Assembly (NCBI GenBank): GCA_029379385.1
Contig: CM055618.1
Coordinates: 1,312,134-1,376,133, forward strand
Direction: 5' to 3'
Length of the DNA: 64,000 nt
Source of the DNA: Quillaja saponaria
Lineage: Eukaryota; Streptophyta; Magnoliopsida; Fabales; Quillajaceae
The first letter of the stretch is position 1. Each line of letters opens with the position of its first letter. Under the pieces are notes generated by a model, which was given only the letters and a program-made list of their open reading frames with translations, searched no databases and was not told the DNA's origin. This document shows, one piece after another, positions 1 to 9,944 of this stretch. Made by a program: the position numbers and the translations under genes.

Positions 1-80
1 CAAATTGTATGGTAATTAGTAAATTGCATTGAGATTTGAGAGTAGTTGTTTTTACATTTTAGCTTTTAAGGTAGTGATCG

Positions 81-174
81 ATGATGGGGAGGAAAACAAG
101 TACAGTAGGGCTGTTATTCTTGATCTTCATTCTGTTTGCTGCAAGTAAGCCTCTTCACTTTGATTTCTAGTGCG

Positions 175-206
<32 letters not shown>

Positions 207-444
207 AATATGTTTGTGTCATTGTGTATGTTGATTAATTAAATATCTTACAAACTTATTTGATTCTTAATTTGCTGGGAACGTAGGTGCAATGGTTGAG
301 GGGAGAATCTGTGAGGCACCGAGCGGCAAGTACCACGGTCTATGCATTGGGAGCGGAGGCTGTTCAAGTGTCTGCAAGAATGTTGAAAATCTCTTGAGTG
401 GGTATTGCAAAAGTGGAGCCTGCATTTGCAGAAGGAACTGTTGA
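81..444 (+). CDS. Plant defensin-like secreted peptide, intact two-exon gene
   Basis: Exon 1 is 81-144 and exon 2 is 287-444, joined in phase 1 across a 142-base GT-AG intron; the product is 73 residues. Residues 1-22 form a hydrophobic signal peptide (rich in L, F and I). The mature part probably starts near R28. Cysteines are at 30, 41, 47, 51, 62, 67, 69 and 73, giving the CxxxC (47/51) and CxC (67/69) pairs of the cysteine-stabilised alpha-beta fold. The gamma-core reads G-x-C-x4-C. Family members are secreted antifungal or signalling peptides; the target here is unknown. The C5-C6 loop has only four residues, shorter than in classical antifungal defensins. The first of two adjacent ATGs was taken as start. 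It is the most divergent intact member here, with the same cysteine spacing as the genes at 4535 and 7436. Confidence 0.9.
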
Positions 445-794
445 GCTTCCTAGCTAGCTCAAGAACAAGACATTAATAAGCATGTGTGGATGGCAACTAT
501 AGCCATCTAATATAATAAGAATAAATAAAGTTCCATCTATGCATCTGTATCTGTATCGTAGCTACTGCTACTTCTTCATGAATAAATGATATGCTACCTA
601 GCTTGCAACTTCGCAAGCTATTTAATTATTTACCTGTTTTGTTGTTTGACAAACAGTAGTATACCAGCTTAAAAGAAAGGAAAGCATAAACCTAACAAAT
701 TCAGAAAGATTAATATAACCTTAGATCGATTACATCTAAGGTTATACTAATACAAAAAGGGCTGTATTAATTTATATATTTTATATCGTTCAAA
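445..794. other. 3' flank of the first DEFL gene with a perfect hairpin
   Basis: AT-rich flank with no coding potential. The first 150 bases probably hold the 3' UTR, with AATAAA-like signals near 518-530 and 580-590. A 13-base perfect inverted repeat separated by seven bases lies at 714-746. The flank leads directly into the DEFL fragment at 795. Confidence 0.5.
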
Positions 795-911
795 GGTACA
801 TGCATCGGCTTCACAAGGGACATCCAAAGTGAAAGGGTTTACAGAAAACTAGAAGACAATATGAGCTGTGGATGTATTGGATTACGATGCTTTTGCACTC
901 GATTTTGTTGA
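795..911 (+). pseudogene. DEFL exon 2 fragment, related to the gene at 56427-56783
   Basis: The plus frame ends in a C-terminus almost identical to that of the minus-strand gene at 56427-56783 (CIGLRCFCTRFC here, CIGLQCFCTRFC there), followed by TGA at 909-911 and a matching 3' flank. The start of the domain with Cys1, and the signal exon, are absent. Cys3 is replaced by Ser and Cys4 is gone, so the alpha-helix CxxxC is lost. This is a dead fragment of the 'EIKK' DEFL subtype lying in the opposite orientation to its relatives at 51.8 and 56.4 kb. Confidence 0.8.
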
Positions 912-985
912 TCAATCCATCAACAAGATCATTCGCTTTAATTAATCACGTCCTTCATAAATAAGATTGTGATCATATACATCCA

Positions 986-1545
986 TGTTATTATCTTGAA
1001 CCACCCTAATTATATTAATATTTAGGAGAAAAGAGAATCGAGAACAAAAAATTTATTCTTCAAAATGACACTTTATAACTGAATAAGAACTCTTATTTAT
1101 AGGGTTGAAATTACACCAAAAAATAAAGTTAAATGCCCCTAAGAGATAAAACTAAAGCAACGCAATATCCATTGAAACAAAACTCTTTAAGAGATAATTG
1201 TAATGATAATCTTAGAGATAATTCTAAAAAAAAAAATTCCCCACTTAAGATTCTTTCAAGAGTTGTGATTCCCATCATCTTCTTTAACTTGACAAAAGAC
1301 TCAGTCTTGAAAGGCTTCGTGAGAATGTCTGCAACTTGATTTTCTGACTTACGATACATTAGTTTGACCACACTATTGTTGACCTTTTCTCTAAGAAAAT
1401 AAAAATAGATATCAATATGTTTAGTTCTCCCTAAATAACTGAATTCTTTGCTAAATCAATTGCAGAAAAATTATCCACATAAATCTTTATTGACTCTGTA
1501 ATATGAACATGAATTTGACTTAACAAATTCTTTAAACTAAATTGC
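986..1545 (-). mobile_element. Ty1/copia retrotransposon tail (RNase H end plus 3' LTR)
   Basis: On the minus strand, 1545 to 1249 encodes a degraded copia RNase H end. The typical GRTKHIDI-like segment is followed by ADILTKP (about 1332-1312). A polypurine tract lies at about 1239-1248, and downstream of it an LTR-like stretch of about 250 bases runs to near 986. Only the 3' end of the element is present. It interrupts a spacer that is contiguous in the paralogues at 40.3, 51.5 and 56.2 kb. A shorter relic of the same insertion is at 3058-3172. Confidence 0.8.
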
Positions 1546-1555
1546 TTGACAAAAA

Positions 1556-2085
1556 ATCTGAATTATAATTCAACACATGTATGCGACACAAGGGAAATTG
1601 AATAATTATATGATAAATAAAATAACTTTTTGCCCACAACATTCTCTCCAAATCCAAAATTAGTGATTACCAAATATAAAATATGCCTGCCATTCGTTTT
1701 ATATTGGAATACAAGTTGCCAATTGTTTTCATTTTCAGAGTTAGAATTGCAATTTCTTCTTCTATTCTAAAAATCTACTAATAATAATATTCAATGTTCA
1801 AACATTCTACATAACATAAATAAACGTAATCCTTGTACTATCGATGTTCAATTTCTTCTTAATTAGATTAATATTGTACTGATCTCTATCATGGGTGACA
1901 AGAGAAGGATTACCACTTGAAAATGTTGATAGCAAATGATGCAACCATTGAGATCAGATTCGGATCAACCATTTTCTGTCAACAACTTCAAAGAAAGCTG
2001 ATTCTAATCTAGATTACATGCTTATTTGTTTGGCACTCGCGGTCGTGTATTTTGAGAGTTGTTTGGTATGTTGTGTGACATGTTC
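1556..2085. repeat. Spacer repeat, inverted copy a
   Basis: This block is the reverse complement of the spacers at about 40240-40640, 51390-51760 and 55960-56410. It is a direct repeat of 3172-3740. In the paralogues it lies beyond the stop codon of the minus-strand DEFL, so here it belongs to the DEFL fragment at 795-911. No coding potential seen. Confidence 0.8.
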
Positions 2086-2999
2086 TATATTTAGATGGAG
2101 TTAGAAGATTTTTTTTATTATATTTTTTATTTTTTAAAATATATAATTAATAAGTAGGGAGTCGAGCCTGAGATATTTAAACTATTATAATATACACAAA
2201 TGAATGAAATGGACGTTTGTAAAGTAGCAGATAATTATATTTAAGTGGCCATTTAATTTTCATTACAATGTACTGCCCACAGAAAACTAACGGCCCATAA
2301 GGCCGACATAAAAGTTTCAAATAAATTTATCGTACAACTTAATTGGATTTTATCTGATTATTAAACCAAAAAATTAAAAAATAAAATCTCTTGAGGCTTT
2401 GTGACGATGATGGCTTGATTCAATACAGGATGCTAAATTAGTCAAACACGGATTTGACAATTTATTGGATGCTTATGCATCTGTCAGGCTGAGGTGGCTA
2501 TGGTCTATCTAAAGATACGTACTGCTTTGCTTTCTAGCTCCTGTGTCCCTAGGAACCTTGTGACTCACTGAGTTACATCTATTCAAAACTTTTAGACAAG
2601 ATCTTCTATAATGATTTGGTCTTCAACTTTATCTATATTTATTCTTAGTTTACTTGTCAAAAACAAGAACTCTTGAAATATAAATATAAATAATTTCATT
2701 ATTTTCTGTTTATAAGAGTTAAAACTGACGTCTTAAAATTTGAAATCTTATCTTTTTCTTCTTCACAACTTGGACCAATCAAAAATATTATATGATTTTT
2801 TGGTTGTGGTCGTTCAGCATTCTTTTCAAAAATTACATCACCCACTTTGGTTGGTAAATATTAATGTCAGTCAATCCTTGTTTCTAAGATTTGCAAAATA
2901 TGAAACTTTATTCTCTATCGCGTTCAAAGTCTTGATAGCCATTTATAGTTGGCTATCAAAGTTGCCCCCATATAACACTGGGAAGTTAGGATGAAAATG
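2086..2999. other. Gene-free stretch with a remnant of the DEFL promoter repeat
   Basis: 2330-2530 matches the upstream regions of the intact DEFL genes (4130-4320 and 7040-7215), including a conserved stretch about cold-spot repeats of 'atttgacaatttattgga'. The homology stops near 2530 and no DEFL exon follows, so this looks like an orphaned promoter copy. 2540-2999 shows a short palindrome near 2933-2960 and nothing else recognisable. Confidence 0.5.
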
Positions 3000-3057
3000 A
3001 AAACTACCATTAATAATTGCCACTATTTGACTCTTGTAAACTTTGATTCAACTGTTA

Positions 3058-3740
3058 ACTTGAACCACAATAATTATATTAGGAGAAAGGAGAATTTAAA
3101 GAAAAAGAATTTATTCTTCACAATGATATACCTTACAGTTAAATGAGAACTCTATTTACAGAGTTGAACAAAAAATCTGACTTAGAATTCAACACATGTA
3201 TGTGGTACAAGGAAAATTAAATAATTATATGATAAATAAAATAACTTTTTGTCTACAACATTCTCTCCAAATCCAAAATTAGTGATTACCTAATATAAAA
3301 TATGCCTGCCATTCGTTTTATATTGGAATACAAGTTGCCAATTGTTTTCATTTTCAGAGTTAGAATTGCACTTTCTTCTTCTATTCTAAAAATCTACTAA
3401 TAATAATATTCAATGTTCAAACATTCTCCATACCATAAATAAACATAATCCTTGTATTATTGACGTTCAATTTCTTCTTAATTAGATTAATATTGTACTG
3501 ATCTCTATCACGGGTGACAAGAGAAGGATTACCACTTGAAAATGTTGATAGCAAATGATGCAACCATTGAGATCCAGATTCGGATCAACCATTTTCTGTC
3601 AATTAAACATCTAGATTAAACATAAATGAAGACAATTAATTACATGCTTATGGATTTGTTGGCTCAAGCGTTTGTGTATTTTGAGAGTTGTTTGGTGTGT
3701 GTTGTGTCACATGTTTTAGATTTGGATTCTCTCAAGTGAT
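3058..3740. repeat. Spacer repeat, inverted copy b, with copia LTR relic
   Basis: 3058-3172 matches the outer LTR part of the copia relic at about 1000-1140, and 3172-3740 matches 1556-2085. Compared with the first copy, about 390 bases of copia sequence are missing, with the junction at a shared 'acaaaaaatctga'. The duplication therefore post-dates the copia insertion, and the second copy then lost part of it (or the loss came first by recombination). Confidence 0.75.
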
Positions 3741-4414
3741 ACAAGAGATTCTATACTTAATTTTTCATCTCAAAATATATTTAATTTTTAAAATTGTTTT
3801 GGTTAAGTATGTCTTTCTCTAATAAGTTTTGTGCAGTTTGGGATCATTTATGGTGCTTAATGACTTGATATGTTTCTTAATTACTTTGCTTGGTGAATAA
3901 TCTTTCTACTTTTTGACCAAAGAAAAAGATAAAAGTTAGTTGTGTAAAATTTTGAAATATTTAGGTAATGTCGGGCCACTTGTATTGGCTGAGTTTTTAG
4001 ATAAATAAATAAATAAATTATAGGTAATAAACAAAAGTCATCTTCATGAATTTTTTTAATTTTAAAGTGGTCACATGTCTCTAACCAAAATTAAAAATAA
4101 ATTTACAAGTAACTTAGTGGAACTTTAACTGATTATTAAACCAAAAAATTAAAAAAATGAAACCACTTAGATCCTTCGTAGCGTTTATGGAAGCGGGACC
4201 ATGATGATTCAGTAGGCGGCTAAATTTACTCAATCACGAATTTGACAATTTATTGGATACTTATGCATCTGTTAAGGCTAAGGTGGCTATGGTCTATCTA
4301 AAGATATGTACTGCTTTGACAATTCTTGGTTGCGTGTCCAAAATGCAATTAACCATATCATGACAACTCCTCCACCATATCTCTTGATCACATACTTCCA
4401 AATCCACAAAGTTG

Positions 4415-4420
4415 TATAAA
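4415..4420 (+). promoter_or_regulatory. TATA box of the DEFL gene at 4535
   Basis: TATAAA lies 115 bases before the ATG and is conserved at the same distance in the paralogue at 7436. It sits in an upstream block that is nearly identical between the two genes. Confidence 0.5.
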
Positions 4421-4534
4421 TTCATTATGAACCCTAATGCAATTTAATCCAAGAGTACGTACGTCTTAGCATTCATCCCCTACCCAATATTCCATTAGCT
4501 ACCTCTGTCATCACTCGGATCAAACCAATTCGCC

Positions 4535-4847
4535 ATGGAGAGGAAATCATTCGGACTGTTCTTCTTGCTCCTCATTGTCTTAACTGCTCGTACGTCAACT
4601 CTCTCTATCTCCCTATCTCTATCTTTTTATGTGTTAATTAGTTTAAGCTGGAATATTACTTATGAATATTGAATTTGCAGATGAAAGTGTGATGCAAACT
4701 GAGGCGAAGATTTGCCAGGCACCAAGCGGAAAGTTTAAGGGTCCATGCTTTACGGACAGTGCCTGCAGCAGCACTTGCAAAAACAAAGACCATTTGCTGG
4801 GAGGGGTTTGTCAAGGCTTTGCTTGCTATTGTCAGAGGAATTGTTAA
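4535..4847 (+). CDS. Plant defensin, intact two-exon gene (tandem copy 1)
   Basis: Exons 4535-4589 and 4681-4847 are joined across a 91-base intron (donor GTACGT, acceptor TTTGCAG); the product is 73 residues. Residues 1-18 are hydrophobic (MERKSFGLFF start) and the signal plus spacer runs to about A27. The mature domain starts at K28. Cysteines are at 30, 41, 47, 51, 62, 67, 69 and 73, with CxxxC and CxC pairs and a GVCQGFAC gamma-core. The first loop (SGKFKGPC) closely follows classical plant defensins. Family role: secreted antimicrobial or signalling peptide. Exon 2 alone would give a shorter frame starting inside the intron; the spliced start is chosen because it supplies the signal peptide and is conserved in four other loci. 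Confidence 0.92.
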
Positions 4848-6539
4848 ATTCTTTTTAACAAGTTCCTGGCTATAATAATTTGGTGGCAGAATCAGTTCTA
4901 GTTTATTTATTAGCTTATAAAACTAGGAAATAAATTGCCACCATGCATGATCCATGCATGTATCTCTGTACTTGATGAATAAATGAATGAAATGATCTTG
5001 CTAGCTTTGCCTGGCTAGCAAGGATATAATTATATGAATTAATACTGCAAATTTGGTTCAAGTATTTAAACAAGTAATTCAAAGTGAACCACCTCTAGTG
5101 TATCTATATATATATATATATACTATCTCACACGATTAGAAACATGAATTTTAAGCTAAAAAACATTTCAACCTGTGATCAATATTATCCTTAATCGATC
5201 CATGAGGGGTGTATTTTGAGGTCTGATCGGCAAATCTCTTCCTATACCCAAAAAATATTCTTTAAAATCTGAACATGTAAATTACTATATTCAATATTCT
5301 TTTTGCCAAAATTACAAGGACACAAGATGACAGGAATAACAAATCGATAATAGAATTTAGTCAGTTCAACTAATAATCGGGTTTGCATATTTAAAATTAA
5401 TTTTTTCTAAATTATATTATAATAGTCGCGTCCACTATTAGTTACCTGCATGCTAAAAAGCTTATAGCATCATTTCAGCCACGTCAACTTAAGAGAAAAA
5501 GTAACAGCTAGCATAGTAATTTACTTGTGCTCTAAGATGAGTTTAATTAGAAAATCTCAATTAATTGCCTACTAATAAATTATGATACTAACCAAAACAG
5601 AATTTTAATTAAATAATCAAGACAATCTGATGAGACACTAAACAATTATGATGAGAAATAAAACAATCTTATTTTTTGGTTTTTTTATTTGTTGTGATAA
5701 GTATGATTATATTTTCTGCACTTCATTATAGGATTCTAAAAACGAGAAAAGAGAAAGAAAAATTCTTCACCTAATATCATTAATACTATTTTGGAACCAA
5801 CCTACTGTTGTTGTTGGTTGAAATGAAAAATGGAGGCACAAAGTATTACTCTTTTTTATGTGGAAAATTTTTATCGATTTTATGTCGAAATTAAAGTTAA
5901 AAATTTTATTATAAATAATTACAATTAGTTATGAAAACGCAAATTTATCATTAACTCTGTGAAAAAGACTTGGCTTTGATTGATATATTTTGTCACTACG
6001 AATCCGTTAATTGTAGGACAAGATGTTGTAATTACTTTTGGAGTACTAGCAATCTAGCATAGAGAACTGGGCCACTTCGACGGATGTTGGTCCTTTGTGG
6101 AGAAAAATTCAAGAGTGGAGCCACCGCCAATCAAACTAGTCAAGCACTGATGTTTACATGTGTTATTAGATGCATCGTGCATCTGTCAAACTGTGAACAA
6201 CATCATTCTCTTGTAGTTGGATGAGGATTCTTTCATCTGGTATAAAGAGGATATGTGTGAGAAATAAATAAATAGTATTTTTTATCTTTAAAAATATATT
6301 TAAAAAAAAAAAAAAAAGAGAAGGATTTCTTTTTCTCAATTAAGCTTCGCACAAAAAGCAACAAACAGTACCTACTAATACGTAAGATTTTAGGTCTGTC
6401 CAGAATTCTTTATAGAGCTACTAAAAGTAGCTAGTTGCATTTCAAAATTGCAATATTCAACCTATGCTCGTGACAATTTCCCTGCATTCTGCATGCATGT
6501 GCTTAGCAAGCTATCTCAGATTATGTTACAGAGAAAAAC
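4848..6539. other. Downstream region of tandem unit 1
   Basis: The first 180 bases hold the 3' UTR. They are conserved downstream of the next copy (7749-7930) and include an inverted pair 'tagctttgcc / ggctagca' and AATAAA-like signals. The rest is AT-rich noncoding sequence shared with 7930-9350. It includes A-runs at 6300-6317 and no open frame of interest. Confidence 0.5.
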
Positions 6540-7317
6540 ACACAATACTTCATTTTTCTCCTCAAATTAAATTAAATTTTTGGTTAAGTACGTCTTTCTC
6601 CAATAAAACCTTCAATATTTAATTTTATGCAGTTTGGGATAATTTATGGTTCTTAATGACTTGATATTTTTCTTACTTTGGTCAAAAGAGAAAGATTTAT
6701 TCAATGAACAAAGTAAGAAACATATCAAGTCATTAAGATTATTCATCAAACAAGTTGCAAGTAAATGTTAAAATATTTAGGGAAAGTTGTAACGGCAAAA
6801 TGGGACACTTGTATTGGCTGCATGTGGCCCGTTTTTAGAGAAATAAATCAATATATATATATATATATGAGTACAAATGAAATATAATTTTCATGAATTT
6901 TTTAAGTTTAACGTTATCATATGTCTTTAACAGAATTAAAAATAAAATAATTAAAATATGTGTAACTTAATAGGTAATAAACAAAAATAATTCTCATGAT
7001 TTTTTTAATTTAACATAATCACATGTCTTTAATCGATATTAAACAAAAAATTAAAAAATGAAACCTTTTGAGCATTCGTAGAGTATATAGAAGCTTGACA
7101 ATGATGATTCAGTCCAGGAGGCTAAATTAGTCAATCACAGATTTGACAATTTATTGGATGCTTTTGCATCTGTTAAGGCTAAGGTGGCTATGGTCTATCT
7201 AAAGATATGTACCGCTTTGACAATTATTGGACTTGCGTTTCCAAAATGCAATTAACCATATCATGACAACTCCTCCACCATATCTCTTGATCACATACTT
7301 CCAAATCCACAATGTTG

Positions 7318-7323
7318 TATAAA
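7318..7323 (+). promoter_or_regulatory. TATA box of the DEFL gene at 7436
   Basis: TATAAA is about 113 bases before the ATG, matching the position and surroundings of the element at 4415-4420. Confidence 0.5.
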
Positions 7324-7435
7324 TTGATTATAACCCTAATGCTATTAATTCAAGAGTACGTACGTCTTAGCATTCATCCCATACTCAATATTCCATTAGC
7401 TACTTCTGTCATCACTCGGATCGAACCAATTCGCC

Positions 7436-7748
7436 ATGGAGAGGAAATCATTCGGACTGTTCTTCTTGCTCCTCATTGTCTTAACTGCTCGTACGTCAAC
7501 TCTCTCTATCTTCCTATCTCTATCTTTTTATGTGTTAATTAGTTTAAGCTGGAATATCACTTATGAATATTGAATTTGCAGATGAAAGTGTGATGCAAAC
7601 TGAGGCTAAGATTTGCCAGGCACCAAGCGGAAAGTTTAAGGGTCCATGCTTCGCGGACAGTGCCTGCAGCAGCACTTGCAAAAACAAAGACCATTTGTTG
7701 GGAGGGGTTTGTCAAGGCTTTGCTTGCTATTGTCAAAGGAATTGTTAA
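7436..7748 (+). CDS. Plant defensin, intact two-exon gene (tandem copy 2)
   Basis: Exons 7436-7490 and 7582-7748 have the same phase and intron length (91 bases) as the gene at 4535. The 73-residue product differs from that paralogue only at residue 43 (Ala here, Thr there), between Cys2 and Cys3. Other exon differences are silent. Signal peptide, all eight cysteines, CxxxC, CxC and the GVCQGFAC gamma-core are identical. The near-identity extends through promoter, intron and 3' flank, so this is a recent tandem duplicate or has been homogenised by gene conversion. Expected role: secreted defensin with the same activity as its twin. Confidence 0.92.
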
Positions 7749-9835
7749 ATTCTATTTAACAAGTTCCCAGCTATACTAATTTGGTGGCAGAATTAGTTTT
7801 AGTTTATTTATTAGCTTACAAAACTAAGAAATAAATTGCCACCATGCATGTATCTCTGTACTTGATGAATAAATGAAAGAAATGATCTTGCTAGCTTTGC
7901 CTGGCTAGCAAGGATATAATTATATGAATTAATACTACAAATTTGGTTCAAATATTTAAACATGTAATTCACAGTGAACCACCTCGTTTGTGTATATATA
8001 ACTATCTCATACAATAAGAAACTTGAATTTTAAGCTCAAAAACATTTTAACCAATGATCATTAATCGATCTATCAAGTGTGTATTTCGGAGTCTGATTCC
8101 AAAATCTTTTTCCATATTCAGAAATATATTTCTTTAAAATTTGAGCAATGTAAATCACTACATTCAATATTCTTTTGCCAAAATTACAAGCACACAGGGT
8201 TAACAAATTGATAATGGAGTTGAACTAACAATTGAGTCTGCATATTTAAAATAAATTCGTGTATTAACAAAATTAATTTAGCAACACGAATTTTCCTAAT
8301 TCTTTTAGGATCCTATTTCTTTTTCTTGGCTACAACCAATATAATTCTCCTACGGCCCATTCATACACAATAATAGTATTGTAGTGGGTATAGTTTAGTT
8401 GTAAAAGTATGATTCATTCTACTGATCCCTTAATAGTTACCTCTCAACAAATGATTCAAGGAAGAACATACATTCAAGTAATTTCTATCCAAGAAGAGTC
8501 AATTATAATTTGAAAAATTGGCTTTTGAAATTATGAAACATAATTTTTTTTGAATTGGATTCAATATTTCCAATTTTTTAGTATGAATAAGGTATTCATG
8601 AATAAAAGATATAAAAAGTTAATTTCTAATCATAGCTAAATCTTTAATTTTTTGGATTTGTATAGAAGAAATTAATAAAGCAAAATAGTTATTGAACAAT
8701 TACTTTAGTTTACTAGAGTGATCAACATATTGTTTTAAAGATAAAAACTTACATTGATTATAGCATCATTTAAGCCATGTCAATTTAAAAGAAAAAGTAA
8801 CAGCATAGTAATTTACTTGTGCTCTAAGATGAGTTTAATTATAAAAATTCAATTATTTGCCTATTAATAATTATGAAACTAACAAAAATAGAATTTAATT
8901 AAATACTGTAGACAGTCGGATGAGACACTACACAATTATGATGAGAAATTAAACAAAGGGTTAATAATCCCTTTATTTTTTATTTTGTGTTAAGATTAAT
9001 ATTATTATTGTTGTTTATTTTAAAAAATTTCACAGTAATTATGTCGGATCAAAGTTGAGGATTTCATCATGAATAATTATAATTATTCTTGAGAAGATAA
9101 ATTTGTTACGAATTAAATGCTACCGTCAAAGAAATTATTTTTTATATCGTTGTTGGCATGTGAAGATGTTGTTGTAATTATTTTGGAGTGGTGGCATGAA
9201 GAACTGGGCCATTCTGACTGGTGTGGGTCCCTTGTTGAGAAAAATTCAAAAGATTGGACCGCCGCCAATCAATTATAATTTAAACAATTCAGTCCCTTGA
9301 CGCACTGGCCAAACTAGTCAAGCACTGATGTTTACGTGTGTGTTATTGGATTATTACCACAAAAACATGGTGTTATTGGATAATATTTTTAATCTTTCAA
9401 AATATATTTAATTTATAAAAAATATGTGGAACAGGAGGAGAAGACCAAGATTTCTTTTCTTTAGTTAAGCTTCAAAAAATAACAAACACCTACTACGTAA
9501 GATTGTTGGTGTGTCTACAATTCTCGAGTTGCGTTTCAAAATTGCAATATTCAACCTAATGTAGGTGACAACTGCCCTACATGTAGGTGATTTTTTCAGT
9601 CTTATTCAATTCAGAGCCACCGGGCATTCTTGGAAAGATCCAAGTGGTCTTTCAAAACACGTATAACAGAAAAAATATCAACTCTTATCAACTCTTATAT
9701 GTTGAAATTATCCTAATACATAGGTGATTTGAAATTAGTCATCTGACCATTGTACTCAGCTAGTTATAATGGTCTAACTTTAAGAGTGCAATAAATAGTG
9801 CAACTCTATCCAGAACTCGCTAATTACTTGAGACT
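7749..9835. other. Downstream region of tandem unit 2 and promoter of the third copy
   Basis: It holds the 3' UTR, about 1.3 kb shared with unit 1, and then a diverged upstream region of the degenerate DEFL at 9836. No other gene was recognised. 9600-9835 shares little with the promoters at 4415 and 7318, so the third copy may have lost its promoter. Confidence 0.45.
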
Positions 9836-9944
9836 TTGGGGAGAAAACCTCACTGACTGTTATTTTTGCTTCTCATTGTCTTGCCTGCTTGTAATTAAGA
9901 CTCTGATTCCCTTGATCTTTATGAGATAGTTATAGAGGGTCTTT

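Larger units (their letters stand above)
3775..6180. repeat. Tandem unit 1 carrying a DEFL gene
   Basis: The sequence from about 3775 to 6180 is repeated at about 6540-9350. It includes the upstream region, the DEFL gene, its 3' UTR and about 1.3 kb of downstream sequence. Equivalent start codons are 2901 bases apart. Boundaries are approximate because both copies carry small indels. Confidence 0.7.
6540..9585. repeat. Tandem unit 2 carrying a DEFL gene
   Basis: This is the second copy of the unit at 3775-6180. Its far end (about 9300-9585) matches 6170-6480 of the first copy and leads into the third, degenerate gene at 9836. Small indels separate the copies, including an extra stretch around 8280-8750 that I could not match. 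Confidence 0.65.

Noticed and set aside
1129..1371. Host gene on minus
   Set aside because: The ADILTKP motif and polypurine tract identify it as the end of a copia polyprotein running into its LTR.
7312..7542. Plus-strand frame of 76 codons over the DEFL promoter and exon 1
   Set aside because: It overlaps the defensin start in another frame and is a by-product of the coding and splice sequence.
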